NCBI GenBank assembly: GCA_038230735.1
Contig: JBBRMR010000014.1
Span: forward strand, 1-64,000
From: Arcicella sp038230735
Lineage (GTDB): Bacteria; Bacteroidota; Bacteroidia; Cytophagales; Spirosomataceae
DNA length: 64,000 nucleotides
Reading direction: 5' to 3'
A program made the translations under genes and the position numbers. The notes under the pieces are model-generated. The model was not told the origin of the DNA and made no database searches. It was given only the letters and a program-made list of their open reading frames with translations. The number at the start of each line of letters is the position of its first letter. Positions within the stretch are counted from its first letter, which is position 1. Shown here in pieces: positions 43,670 through 51,786 of this stretch.

Positions 43670-43972
43670 TCACATATTACAATCACAATGCTCGATACAC
43701 TCAATCAATTTCATCACTTCACGCTCTTTTAAAGAATAAAAAACATTTAATCCATCTTTTTCAGAACGTAAAATACCTTTCAATTTCATGTTAATTAAAT
43801 GATGAGAAAGGAGAGATTGCTCACAATTCAAAACCTCACAAATCTCATTGACCGACAGTTTTTCGTTTTGTGAAAGTAAATCCACAATCGCCAAACGAGT
43901 CGGGTGAGCCACGGTTTTCAAAATAAAAGCCGCCTTCTCTAATTTATCTTTATTGATTTGATATGTTATCAT
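43670..43972 (-). CDS. ArsR-family repressor, probable sulfide/persulfide or metal sensor
   Basis: A 100-residue winged-helix repressor. AAFILKTVAHPTRLAIVDLL is the conserved opening, and VNEICEVLNCEQSLLSHHLINM near 41-62 is the DNA-recognition helix region. Cysteines are C45, C50, C92, C96 and C98; the pair in the recognition region plus the C-terminal HCDCNM cluster could form a disulfide, tetrasulfide or metal site. Its operon contains persulfide dioxygenase, YeeE/YedE and TauE genes, as with BigR/SqrR-type regulators, so a reactive sulfur signal is likely. Confidence 0.88.
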   Translation of the reverse strand: MITYQINKDKLEKAAFILKTVAHPTRLAIVDLLSQNEKLSVNEICEVLNCEQSLLSHHLINMKLKGILRSEKDGLNVFYSLKEREVMKLIECIEHCDCNM

Positions 43973-44095
43973 TTAGTTAAAAATTTACCATCGTTGAAAT
44001 TGTTTCACAAATACATGATAATATTTTCATATATCAATATAATTCTAAACAAAAAGGTTCATTTCAAGGTATTAATCATAAATAAATTTCGTATT

Positions 44096-44521
44096 ATGAA
44101 CAAGTTTTTATATTGTATCTTTCTAATTTTCAATACTTTACCCCAAGAATTTAGGCTTCAAATTGATTTGGATGAACCATCACCATACCCAAAATTCAAT
44201 ATCGAGTTAAATCACGAACAATACGAAAAGCGACTAAATTTTAGGGAAGGGCTGATTTTGATTTACATTCAAAAACGAAAAAAGTACGCCTACATGGATG
44301 CCAACGCCAACGTAATCATTCCTCCTCAATACGATGAATTCCGTTGGTTTGGCGAAGGGCTTGCTCCCGTACGTAAAGGAAAAAAGTGGGGATTCATTAA
44401 TCCCAAAATGGAAGTCGTAATTCCCTTTCAATTTGACGAAGTAAGTCTTTTCCATAGCGGAATGGCTGATTTTAGAAAAGGAAAACGAATCGGTAAAATC
44501 AACATTAAAGGCATGAAGTAA
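44096..44521 (+). CDS. Secreted WG-repeat protein
   Basis: A 141-residue protein from the start at 44096 (MNKFLYCIFLIFNTLPQ), which gives a signal-like hydrophobic N-terminus; the frame is open for 46 codons upstream but overlaps the ArsR gene. Two to three WG-type repeats are visible: YAYMDANANVIIPPQYDEF, KWGFINPKMEVVIPFQFDEV and a partial last repeat ending KINIKGMK. The repeat proteins are usually exported with unknown roles, probably in interactions. It converges on the HMG-CoA lyase-type gene, with 4 bases between the stops. Confidence 0.75.
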   Translation: MNKFLYCIFLIFNTLPQEFRLQIDLDEPSPYPKFNIELNHEQYEKRLNFREGLILIYIQKRKKYAYMDANANVIIPPQYDEFRWFGEGLAPVRKGKKWGFINPKMEVVIPFQFDEVSLFHSGMADFRKGKRIGKINIKGMK

Positions 44522-44525
44522 TAAA

Positions 44526-45371
44526 TCAAATAAAAACAGAATAACTCATTTTTACAGATTTATTAAATTCACTTTTATCTAAACCCAACTCAGCTCCTTG
44601 ATTTTCAAAGAATTGTATCATATTTTGGGTATTAATATTTCCTACTAAATCATCCTCTGCCATCGGGCAACCACCAAAACCACCAATTGCTCCATCAAAT
44701 CTTCGGCAACCCGCCTCAAAAGCCGTTTGAATTTTCATTTGCCAATTCTCTTGATTTGCGTGAAAATGAGCGCCAAATTCTATCTTCGGGTATGTAGGTA
44801 TAAGGGATGTATAAAGCTGGGTAATCATATCAGCATCCGCCACGCCCACGGTATCGGAAAGGGCAATAATTTTAATGCCTAAATTGCTCATCTTCTCCGC
44901 CCAACCTGCCACAATTTCGGGATTAAAAATATCACCGTAAGGATTTCCAAAACCCATCGAAAAATATACAACCATCTCTTTATCAGTTCTTTGACAAAGA
45001 TTTTGAATTGTCTCAACCGTTTTGAAAGCCTCCGCAATGGAACTATTCGTATTTCGTTGCTGGAAAGTTTCTGAAATAGAAAAGGGAAAGCCTAAATACT
45101 TGATTCTGGGAAAATTAATAGCAGTTTCTGCCCCTCTAAGATTGGCAATAATGGCTAATAATTTAGTGTCCGATTCCTCCAAAGCCTCATAAACAGCGGC
45201 AGTATCAGCCATTTGAGGAATGGCTTTTGGCGACACGAAACTGCCAAAATCAAGCGTATCGAAACCTACTTTTAGAATTTGATTAAGATAGGAAATCTTC
45301 TTTTCAGTTGGAATCCAATTCTTCCAGCCTTGCATAGCATCACGGGGGCATTCGGTTATTTTAATTTTCAT
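44526..45371 (-). CDS. Hydroxymethylglutaryl-CoA lyase-type enzyme
   Basis: A 281-residue TIM-barrel enzyme of the HMG-CoA lyase family. It starts ITECPRDAMQGWKNWIP; the family arginine/aspartate (PRDAMQ) is present. FDTLDFGSFVSPKAIPQMAD, LSDTVGVAD and FGAHFHANQ supply the metal site, and GGFGGCPMAEDDLVGN near 233-248 is the active-site cysteine loop (C in GGCP). It cleaves HMG-CoA to acetyl-CoA and acetoacetate in leucine breakdown; related lyases act on similar substrates. It stands alone here. Confidence 0.9.
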   Translation of the reverse strand: MKIKITECPRDAMQGWKNWIPTEKKISYLNQILKVGFDTLDFGSFVSPKAIPQMADTAAVYEALEESDTKLLAIIANLRGAETAINFPRIKYLGFPFSISETFQQRNTNSSIAEAFKTVETIQNLCQRTDKEMVVYFSMGFGNPYGDIFNPEIVAGWAEKMSNLGIKIIALSDTVGVADADMITQLYTSLIPTYPKIEFGAHFHANQENWQMKIQTAFEAGCRRFDGAIGGFGGCPMAEDDLVGNINTQNMIQFFENQGAELGLDKSEFNKSVKMSYSVFI

Positions 45372-45384
45372 AGAGCTAAATTAT

Positions 45385-45419
45385 AACCCTTACAAGCGTT
45401 TTGAATGCTTGTAAGGGTT
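45385..45419. repeat. 13-bp hairpin upstream of the HMG-CoA lyase gene
   Basis: AACCCTTACAAGC at 45385-45397 is perfectly inverted at 45407-45419 with a 9-base loop. It starts 14 bases upstream of the start codon of the minus-strand lyase gene. Without a T-tract on the minus strand it is not an obvious terminator; it could be a leader hairpin. Confidence 0.55.
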
Positions 45420-45438
45420 TGTACAAAACAAAATTAGC

Positions 45439-45475
45439 GAAAAAAATCCCGTTCATTGCTGAAACGGGATTAACA
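45439..45475 (-). terminator. Terminator after the DUF4136 gene
   Basis: AATCCCGTT at 45445-45453 pairs with AACGGGATT at 45463-45471. On the minus strand the stem is followed by T6, matching a Rho-independent terminator for the DUF4136 lipoprotein gene ending at 45514. Confidence 0.75.
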
Positions 45476-45513
45476 AGATAAGGTTAGGTTATTAAATCTC
45501 AAAATAAGGGAAA

Positions 45514-46080
45514 TTACTTTCTCGACATCACTTTCATGTTATCGAATCCCGCACGATTTGGATATTCCAGCATAATCTTACTGATTACGTCATACACCAA
45601 ACCTTCTCGGTCTTTACGATTGCGGTCATTGATTTCACCTTTGGCGTAACCTTGCCAAATCATATCCTTAGTTTTACCGTCTAAAAAGTTGATAACAACC
45701 CTGTTTTCTTCGTAATTACGAGAAGAAACATTATTATTACCAGCCCAACCCCAATAAGGAGAAAAATTGTTGTTAGACTGAACTGACTGCATATTTTGGG
45801 CATCGGTTGAAAAACTTACCAAAATATCAGGATTTGAGCTACTTAGCTTATAACCTCTATTTTCCATCTCTCGGGTCATGGCTTGCGTCATGCGTTTGAG
45901 CATCAACTGACTCCCCATCACGGCATCTTGCTTAACCTGAGGCTGATTATAAAAACCATAAGTGGTATATTGTGAAAAATTAGCTTGACGGTCATAATCA
46001 GAGCGAACCATCAAAGAAGGGCTGCAACTACTCATCCCGAGTAACAAAGCCAAAGCGAAGAAACTTGTTATTATTTTCAT
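45514..46080 (-). CDS. DUF4136 lipoprotein
   Basis: A 188-residue lipoprotein from the start at 46080 (MKIITSFFALALLLGMSSCS), with a lipobox at MSSC. A DUF4136-like domain follows: VRSDYDRQANFSQYTTYGFY, and later DGKTKDMIWQGYAKGEI and YDVISKIMLEYPNR. These are outer-membrane or periplasmic lipoproteins of unknown role, common in Bacteroidota and Gammaproteobacteria. A second member is encoded at 54085-54672. It is preceded by a long AT-rich gap shared with a divergent sigma-factor gene. Confidence 0.85.
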   Translation of the reverse strand: MKIITSFFALALLLGMSSCSPSLMVRSDYDRQANFSQYTTYGFYNQPQVKQDAVMGSQLMLKRMTQAMTREMENRGYKLSSSNPDILVSFSTDAQNMQSVQSNNNFSPYWGWAGNNNVSSRNYEENRVVINFLDGKTKDMIWQGYAKGEINDRNRKDREGLVYDVISKIMLEYPNRAGFDNMKVMSRK

Positions 46081-46578
46081 TTTACAAAAAAATAAGCGGT
46101 TTGTACAATAGTAAACATCTGTCATTCAGATTAGTACGTATATGCCATAGGCTACTGTAAAATGTTTGGGTTTTGTGTGTTTGTACCTTAATAACAATAA
46201 TAAAACGTTCAGAGTTTTTTGTTTATTATTTAATGTTAATTTTTTTCCTATTTTTCGTCAAATTCTTTATAATTATCGGCATTATTATTGCTTGATACTA
46301 ACCAAAGATAATTTCGTTTAAATGCTGTATTCAGATTATAATTTTGAATTAAAATATTATACTTTACTATACGCCTGTGCAAACGAATAATATATTGTTA
46401 ATATTTGTTAATGGTTAAAAAATATTTAGCATTTTATTGGGAAATAATATTACAACCACTATCTTTGATTCATCCTTTCAGGAATACTTCTCAATAACGG
46501 GAACAAAATTTTCACTAAAAAATATAACAACATACAATTTGATTAAAAGCTTTACGTTAACTAAATAGATTTATCAAA
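46081..46578. other. AT-rich divergent promoter region
   Basis: This 498-base gap separates the DUF4136 and sigma-factor genes. I see no gene or RNA in it. It holds long AT-rich tracts and the sigma-gene promoter at its right side (46433-46467). An AATATATTGTTAATATTTGT stretch near 46387-46410 is partly repetitive. Confidence 0.6.
46433..46467 (+). promoter_or_regulatory. Promoter of the first ECF sigma-factor gene
   Basis: TATCTTTG at 46460-46467 exactly fits TAnnTTTG, and TTATTGG near 46434-46440 is a suitable -33 element about 20 bases upstream. The distance to the start codon at 46579 leaves a leader of about 105 bases. Confidence 0.6.
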
Positions 46579-47181
46579 ATGGAAAAAGTCCATGTTAACG
46601 ACAGTGAGCTTGTATCACGTTATATCAAAAATAGTGACGAAAAAGCCTTCGAAACGCTTGTTCGCCGTTACAAATCCAAAGTTTATACCACGATTTATTT
46701 GATTGTTAAGGATACCTTCGTAGCCGAAGACCTCATGCAAGATGTTTTCATCAAAGCAGTAGATGTGCTTCGTTCTGGTCGGTATAATGATGAAGGTAAG
46801 TTTTTGCCCTGGATTCTCCGAATCGCTCATAACATGGCAATTGACTATTTCCGTCGTGATAAACGCTACCCAAATGTTGTATTTGAAGATGGTAGTAATG
46901 TATTCAATACGCTCGACTTTGCCGAGGATTCGTATGAGGACATTCAAATTCGTGAGGAATCTCACGCCCATCTAAGAAGCCTGATTAAATTGCTTCCTGA
47001 TACGCAGCGAGAGGTTCTCGTGATGCGTCATTATGAAGACATGAGTTTTCAGGAAATTGCTGATTCTACGGGAGTTAGCATCAATACAGCCTTAGGAAGA
47101 ATGCGTTATGCGTTGATAAATCTACGCAAAATGATGAGTAAACATTCTCCAAGCTATGATACAAACCTTTACGCAGCATGA
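46579..47181 (+). CDS. ECF-type RNA polymerase sigma factor (first)
   Basis: A 200-residue sigma-70-family factor. Region 2 covers about 20-90 (AFETLVRRYKSKVYTTIYLIV, AEDLMQDVFIKA, LPWILRIAHNMAIDYFRRDKR) and region 4 covers about 130-185 (LLPDTQREVLVMRHYEDMSFQEIADSTGVSINTALGRMRYAL). There is no anti-sigma membrane protein next to it; instead an 81-residue protein gene overlaps its last 26 bases. This makes a two-gene unit ended by a terminator. Confidence 0.92.
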   Translation: MEKVHVNDSELVSRYIKNSDEKAFETLVRRYKSKVYTTIYLIVKDTFVAEDLMQDVFIKAVDVLRSGRYNDEGKFLPWILRIAHNMAIDYFRRDKRYPNVVFEDGSNVFNTLDFAEDSYEDIQIREESHAHLRSLIKLLPDTQREVLVMRHYEDMSFQEIADSTGVSINTALGRMRYALINLRKMMSKHSPSYDTNLYAA

Positions 47182-47401
47182 CGTTATCCGTTACGTTTAT
47201 CAAGAAACAACGGAACAAGAAAACAATCTGATTCAGGACGGACTGGTTCATGATTCCGAAATGTTAGAATTTTATTTAGATATGCTTGATGTTCATGCAG
47301 GTCTCAATAGAAGTTATCGGCAACCTTCCGAACGAAGCATCCACGAGGTGCTTGCGTATTCGAGAGACACCAATAAAAGTCCCCAATTTCACGCTGTTTA
47401 G
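47156..47401 (+). CDS. Small cytoplasmic protein coupled to the ECF sigma gene
   Basis: An 81-residue protein, probably a sigma partner. It overlaps the sigma gene by 26 bases in another frame, implying coupled translation. The sequence is acidic and helical (DVIRYVYQETTEQENNLIQD, MLEFYLDMLDVHAGLNR) and has no membrane segment or zinc-binding HxxxCxxC pattern of ZAS anti-sigma factors. The last residues are encoded within the left arm of a terminator hairpin, and the stop codon lies in its loop. It could be an anti-sigma, pro-sigma-like or modulating partner; the function is not established. Confidence 0.7.
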   Translation: MIQTFTQHDVIRYVYQETTEQENNLIQDGLVHDSEMLEFYLDMLDVHAGLNRSYRQPSERSIHEVLAYSRDTNKSPQFHAV

Positions 47402-47420
47402 CGTGATTGGGGACTTTTAT
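47376..47420 (+). terminator. Terminator hairpin overlapping the end of the 81-residue gene
   Basis: AAAAGTCCCCAAT followed by CACGCT (47376-47395) pairs with AGCGTGATTGGGGACTTTT (47400-47418), with a two-base bulge and a short loop containing the stop codon at 47399-47401. A T-rich stretch follows. The last eight or so codons of the small protein gene lie in the left arm. Confidence 0.8.
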
Positions 47421-47546
47421 GTTTTTCGATGTTCGATGTTTGTTTTTCGATGTTCGGATTCTTTCGATGTTTGGTTTTCAACGTTTGATATTTGGTTTTG
47501 GGAAATATATCCCTTGAAATCCGAACATCAAGCATCGAAAAACGAA
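47421..47546. repeat. TTTTTCGATGTTCG words with an inverted copy
   Basis: GTTTTTCGATGTTCG occurs twice, at 47421-47435 and 47442-47456, followed by variants (TTTCGATGTTTGG, TCAACGTTTGATATTTGG). An inverted version, CCGAACATCAAGCATCGAAA with AACGAATATC, lies at 47521-47550. The gap lies between the small sigma-partner gene and the convergent fcl gene and can fold into a long imperfect hairpin. Confidence 0.65.
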
Positions 47547-47548
47547 TA

Positions 47549-48490
47549 TCAAAGTCGAAGCGTATCATGATGATCCAAAAAGTCTTGATACGCCAATCCA
47601 ATCCCTTGTTTTAGCTCAATTTTGTGCTTCCAACCTTGTGCGTGTAGGCGTGATACGTCCATGAGTTTGCGGGGAGTGCCGTCTGGTTTTGTGGTGTCCC
47701 AATGCAAATTTCCTTCAAATCCCACGATTTCTTTTACGGTTTCTGCCAATTCTTTGATGGTTACGTCTGTGCCTGTTCCCACGTTGATAAACTCTGAATC
47801 ACTGTAATTTTCCATCAGATATACACAGGCTTCGGCAAGGTCGTCGGCGTGGAGGAATTCACGCATGGGTGAACCCGTTCCCCAAAGATTAACTTCTTGA
47901 TTATCAGACATTTTCGCTTCATGAAACTTGCGAATCATGGCTGGGAGAACGTGCGAATTTTGGAGGTCGTAATTATCGTTTGGTCCGTAAAGATTGGTTG
48001 GCATTACCGAAATATAATCACAACCGTATTGGGTTCTGTATGCTTCACAAAGTTTGATTCCAGCAATTTTGGCGATGGCGTAAGGTTCGTTAGTTTCTTC
48101 CAAAAATCCACTCAATAAATAATCTTCTTTTAATGGCTGTGGAGCAAGTTTTGGGTAAATACATGACGAACCCAAAAACATCAATTTTGTAACCTCATTT
48201 TCGTAAGAACTATGGATTACGTTATTTTGAATCGCTAAATTTTCGTAGAGAAAATCTGCTCGGTAAGTATTGTTAGCAATGATTCCACCCACTTTGGCGG
48301 CTGCCATAAAGACGAATTCAGGTTTTTCGGTCTGAAAAAAATCTGAAACGGCTTGCTGATTACGAAGGTCGAGTTCTTTGGAGGTTTTCAAAACGAAATT
48401 AGTGAAACCGTTTTCTTTCAATTTTCGATGAATTGCCGACCCAACCATGCCTCGGTGTCCTGCGATGTATATTTTAGAATCTTTTTTCAC
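47549..48490 (-). CDS. fcl: GDP-L-fucose synthase
   Basis: A 313-residue SDR enzyme that epimerises and reduces GDP-4-keto-6-deoxy-mannose to GDP-L-fucose. IYIAGHRGMVGSAIHRKL is the NADP-binding motif, FLGSSCIYPKLAPQPLKED holds the catalytic Ser, PYAIAKIAGIKLCEAYR holds the Tyr-x3-Lys pair, and NLYGPNDNYD and FLHADDLAEACVYLM are family features. Normally GDP-mannose dehydratase (gmd) accompanies it, but none is adjacent here. It converges with the sigma operon across the word-repeat gap. Confidence 0.94.
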   Translation of the reverse strand: MKKDSKIYIAGHRGMVGSAIHRKLKENGFTNFVLKTSKELDLRNQQAVSDFFQTEKPEFVFMAAAKVGGIIANNTYRADFLYENLAIQNNVIHSSYENEVTKLMFLGSSCIYPKLAPQPLKEDYLLSGFLEETNEPYAIAKIAGIKLCEAYRTQYGCDYISVMPTNLYGPNDNYDLQNSHVLPAMIRKFHEAKMSDNQEVNLWGTGSPMREFLHADDLAEACVYLMENYSDSEFINVGTGTDVTIKELAETVKEIVGFEGNLHWDTTKPDGTPRKLMDVSRLHAQGWKHKIELKQGIGLAYQDFLDHHDTLRL

Positions 48491-48536
48491 AAACGAATTG
48501 GATATGTACGATTTAGCGAAATGGAGCGAATATTAT

Positions 48537-48544
48537 TATCTTTG
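48537..48544 (+). promoter_or_regulatory. -7 promoter box for the MORN-like protein gene
   Basis: TATCTTTG at 48537-48544 is an exact TAnnTTTG match. A TTTAG about 20 bases upstream (48512-48516) is a possible -33 element. The start codon is 64 bases downstream. Confidence 0.55.
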
Positions 48545-48608
48545 ATTAAATAAAATCATTCATTTTCCGTTTTACAAAGGTAATACATTCGTTTTAATCA
48601 TTCCTTTA

Positions 48609-49616
48609 ATGAAAACTCTTTCTATTTTTTTTCCATTAATTCTAATCTTTTCTACCAATATTTCCTTTGGTCAGTCAGATGAATTTAAGACAAAAGCAAA
48701 ACCGCAAACCGATACTTCTGCCAAGAAAAAAGGAGGGATTTTAGGTGGATTGATTCAGACTGATGTTTTGGATAATATTAAGAATGCCAAAAAAACAATT
48801 AAGGACGTAAAGGAGGATATTAAAAACAACAAAGAGGAGTTCAAAAGGGTCAAAGGAGAGCTTGGAGACCTTTCTGCGGATTTAGGTTTAAAAATTAGAA
48901 GAGATAGTAATAAGAAAAAAATCAAGAAAAAACCGAAAGATGAATATGAGGGAATTAAGTTTGAACTTCGGATTGGGGAGTATGGTTCGGGGACAAGATT
49001 GACGGTTGAGGAGATTAATGTTTTACGGAATCCAGATGAAGCCGAACCCAGTATTTATGCCAAAGAAATCTGGTGGTATGACCCAAAATTGAGGCGTGTA
49101 ACCAACGTGCCAAGAAAGGACGAAAACTATGGTGAAATCTGTCATGGACCTTTCAAAAAGTATGTAAATGATGAATTGGTGGAAGAAGGTTCGTTTTATG
49201 TGGGCGTTAAAGATGGACGTTGGGAAACCTACAATCAGGAGTATATTTTATTGAGTAAAGACAAATTTAAAGACGGGTTTTTGGCAGATTCTAAATTCTC
49301 TTATTACGATAAAGAAGAGAAGAAAATTAAGGAGGTCGTTCCCGTAAAATTTGGAAAAATAACGGGTGAATATCGTTCTTTTTTTGAGGGGGGGCAGTTG
49401 AAAGAAGAAGGTAAATTTGATGATAGTGTGAAGGTGGGCAGATGGCGAGAATATCATCAATTTGGTGCAATGGGGCGTTTGAGCAAGGAAACTATGTATG
49501 CCAAAGATAAATTTGACGCTACGCCATCAGAGGTTTTGGTGGAAAGAGATACCAAAGGAAAAATCATTTATGAAGCCCCTAAAAAGGTGAAAAAGAAGGA
49601 GGCACAGGAGAACTGA
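48609..49616 (+). CDS. Secreted MORN-like repeat protein
   Basis: A 335-residue protein with a signal peptide ending SFGQ at residue 22. After a Lys-rich helical region (about 40-110, strongly charged, possibly coiled-coil) come MORN/YwqK-like repeats: HGPFKKYVNDELVEEGSFYVG, KDGRWETYNQEY, TGEYRSFFEGGQLKEEGKF and VGRWREYHQFG. Such repeats are common in Bacteroidota cell-surface or periplasmic proteins without settled function. The C-terminus is again basic (PKKVKKKEAQEN). It is monocistronic, and word-repeat DNA follows it. Confidence 0.75.
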   Translation: MKTLSIFFPLILIFSTNISFGQSDEFKTKAKPQTDTSAKKKGGILGGLIQTDVLDNIKNAKKTIKDVKEDIKNNKEEFKRVKGELGDLSADLGLKIRRDSNKKKIKKKPKDEYEGIKFELRIGEYGSGTRLTVEEINVLRNPDEAEPSIYAKEIWWYDPKLRRVTNVPRKDENYGEICHGPFKKYVNDELVEEGSFYVGVKDGRWETYNQEYILLSKDKFKDGFLADSKFSYYDKEEKKIKEVVPVKFGKITGEYRSFFEGGQLKEEGKFDDSVKVGRWREYHQFGAMGRLSKETMYAKDKFDATPSEVLVERDTKGKIIYEAPKKVKKKEAQEN

Positions 49617-49617
49617 T

Positions 49618-49646
49618 GGTTCACGGTGAAGGGTCAAAGGTGAACC
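49618..49646. repeat. GGTTCAC/GTGAACC hairpin word after the MORN-like gene
   Basis: GGTTCAC at 49618-49624 and GTGAACC at 49640-49646 are inverted copies, surrounded by the CGGTGAAGGGTCAAAGGTGA word. A partner AAACCGTTTACCG occurs at about 49760-49772 near the opposite end of the 163-base gap. The word family matches the repeat at 8939-9082 and the AACCGTGAACCG at 54066-54078. Confidence 0.55.
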
Positions 49647-49779
49647 GTTTGGAGAACTAATTTTTGGTCAACGGTAATCGGTTTTGTATCAGAATATTGC
49701 TACATAAAATTCAAAAAGGAGAGGTCAAATTTATGATTTCTCCTTTTGTTTTTCCCGCAAAACCGTTTACCGAAAGATG

Positions 49780-51042
49780 CTATTTTTCCATAAACTTCAC
49801 CCCCGCATAATTGGTCTTAATCGTGATTTTGGTATTTGAGCCTTTGCCTATTTTGCCTTTATAGATTTTGGTTGATTGCCAGCCCATTTTGCGGTCATCA
49901 TTATCATCTTCATCTGGATTTACCGTGAAAGTCAATTTACCTTGTGGGTATCTAAAATTGGCATACGTAGTGGTTACTTCAAAATCTGCATTGACATCGC
50001 CATTCACAGGAAGTTTTACTGCCGTATAATTTGAACGAATATCAAGGCTTTTTAGGGTTTTAGATAATTCTGAAAGCTGTACGCCGTCTGAATAGCTGAT
50101 TGATAATTTTCCTGTCTCGTTAATTCTACCAATTTTTCCACTCGAATATTGAAAAGTGCCATCCAAATTATTGATGTCGTCCAAAGTTACCGAGCCATAA
50201 TTATTGGTTAATTTCAAGTTATCTGCTTTATCAATAGTCAGTTTTGAATAGGCAATATGTAAATCGCCATCGTCCATTTGCTTGATATTGGATGAACCGT
50301 ACTGTACGAAAATATCCTTGTCAGCACCCGTGAGGCGGTCGGAAGTAAAACTGCCATAATTGGACGTAACTCGCAGTGGGGCAGCGAATTGTGCGATGAT
50401 GGTTTTGCCATATTTGTTAGAAACGGAAAGCGAATTAGTGCGAGGCATATAAATCATGTAATTTACTTCAACGCCTTTTTTCATATTTTCCTCTCCCTTT
50501 CTATCACTATTCCAACTCCAATTATTTCCCCAAGACCAACTATCATTATCAATTAAGGTTTTAAAAGAAATTTTATCTCCTTCTCTTTTGTCCATAATCT
50601 CCACATTATCAAGGAGTTCCTGAGCTTTTTTTTCTGAGTTTCCGTAGCCCGTAATGGTGATGTCCACCTTGATTTCGTTTTTATTCCAAAGCTCTACTTT
50701 TACTTCGCCGTGTTGATTATTAATGGCTAATTTATCTTTTGCATCAACGGTAAAAGACTTGGTGATGGTTTTCTTTTTTTCTATTGGATTATCTTCGGAA
50801 TTATTATCCTGGTTATTTTTATTGGAAAAGTTTCGACTAAAAAATTGCATTTCAGTCTTAAACTGAGATTCCGCTTTCGAAAATTCTTTCAAAAGTCTAT
50901 GTGATTCCGCTTGATTCTTTAAAAGTTGATTATTGGTATTAAAACCCTCCGCTTCTAAAAGTTTATTTTTCAAACTATCTTGTCCAAAGGAATTTGCTAA
51001 TAGTAAGACATTGATAATGAATATGTTGAATATATTTTTCAT
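49780..51042 (-). CDS. Secreted DUF4097-like beta-repeat protein in a sigma/anti-sigma operon
   Basis: A 420-residue protein from the start at 51042 (MKNIFNIFIINVLLLANSFGQ), which gives a signal peptide; an upstream ATG 15 codons earlier would not. After a helical linker, the body is a series of strand-turn repeats with NNQHGEVKVELWNK, LSVSNKYGKTIIAQF, VTSNYGSFTSDRL, LKLTNNYGSVTLDD and IRSNYTAVKLPVNG, similar to DUF4097/adhesin-like beta-solenoids. The NYG motif recurs. It is the last gene of the operon with an ECF sigma factor and an anti-sigma-like membrane protein, so it is probably an envelope-stress output or sensor. Confidence 0.82.
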   Translation of the reverse strand: MKNIFNIFIINVLLLANSFGQDSLKNKLLEAEGFNTNNQLLKNQAESHRLLKEFSKAESQFKTEMQFFSRNFSNKNNQDNNSEDNPIEKKKTITKSFTVDAKDKLAINNQHGEVKVELWNKNEIKVDITITGYGNSEKKAQELLDNVEIMDKREGDKISFKTLIDNDSWSWGNNWSWNSDRKGEENMKKGVEVNYMIYMPRTNSLSVSNKYGKTIIAQFAAPLRVTSNYGSFTSDRLTGADKDIFVQYGSSNIKQMDDGDLHIAYSKLTIDKADNLKLTNNYGSVTLDDINNLDGTFQYSSGKIGRINETGKLSISYSDGVQLSELSKTLKSLDIRSNYTAVKLPVNGDVNADFEVTTTYANFRYPQGKLTFTVNPDEDDNDDRKMGWQSTKIYKGKIGKGSNTKITIKTNYAGVKFMEK

Positions 51043-51090
51043 AGTATTTTCGTTTGGATTGAAAGGGATTGGAAACCTGTTCTGCATTAG

Positions 51091-51729
51091 TTACACGCTT
51101 TTTGTGGGATTTTTCTGATACTCTTTCACCTTCTGAATAATGATTAATTGACGGTTGAGAATATCCAATTGTACTCTCAGATTTTGAATCATCGCCTCAA
51201 CTAATTCCCCCTGATTGGGCGTTTTGGGGAGTTCTTCTTGGAGGTTCTGATAATCCTGATTTAATTTTTCTATTTCCGAAGCAAATTCCTTGTACAAAAC
51301 AGGGTCATGAATTTCAATAGCTTTGATTTCCTCTCGTTTAGTCTCGATCAGGTTGGCATATTGAACCATTTTATCATTATATTGCGGAGCTACTTCGGCT
51401 ACAATTTGTTCGGTACTTTCAGAGCTATTTTTTAGATAAAATATTGAAAAACAACCAATTAAAAAAGCAATACTGGCGGCTATTGCCCATATTTTGATTG
51501 TCGTCCGTGAATACCATTGGGACGCATAGTCGGACAACGGCGATATTGTATGTAACGGCACTATTTCACGAACCTCATCATGGACGGAGAATGATTCGTT
51601 ATGTTGATTTTTAGTCAAATCCTCCCCAATAGATTTATCAATTTTTGCCCACAGTCCAGCGGGAACTTCATGACGGTCGAAGTCCTCACGGTTATCACGG
51701 ATAAATCGTTCAAGTTTTGTCTTTTTCAT
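51091..51729 (-). CDS. Anti-sigma-factor-like single-pass membrane protein
   Basis: A 212-residue protein. The cytoplasmic N-terminal part (KLERFIRDNREDFDRHEVPAGLW) precedes one membrane helix near 77-98 (IKIWAIAASIAFLIGCFSIFYL), followed by an extracytoplasmic coiled-coil-like region (Glu/Lys/Gln-rich, about 105-205). It lies between an ECF sigma gene and a secreted protein, the usual place for an anti-sigma factor. It lacks a ZAS zinc motif. The N-terminal fold was not recognised, so the role is inferred from context and topology. Confidence 0.8.
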   Translation of the reverse strand: MKKTKLERFIRDNREDFDRHEVPAGLWAKIDKSIGEDLTKNQHNESFSVHDEVREIVPLHTISPLSDYASQWYSRTTIKIWAIAASIAFLIGCFSIFYLKNSSESTEQIVAEVAPQYNDKMVQYANLIETKREEIKAIEIHDPVLYKEFASEIEKLNQDYQNLQEELPKTPNQGELVEAMIQNLRVQLDILNRQLIIIQKVKEYQKNPTKSV

Positions 51730-51786
51730 TTCGCTAAGCGGTGAGTTTTGAGTATTTGAAGGAATATTTCTCCGTTACGTTACTCA

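Noticed and set aside
43958..44095. Upstream extension of the WG-repeat protein
   Set aside because: It would overlap the ArsR gene and precede the signal peptide; the start at 44096 is better.
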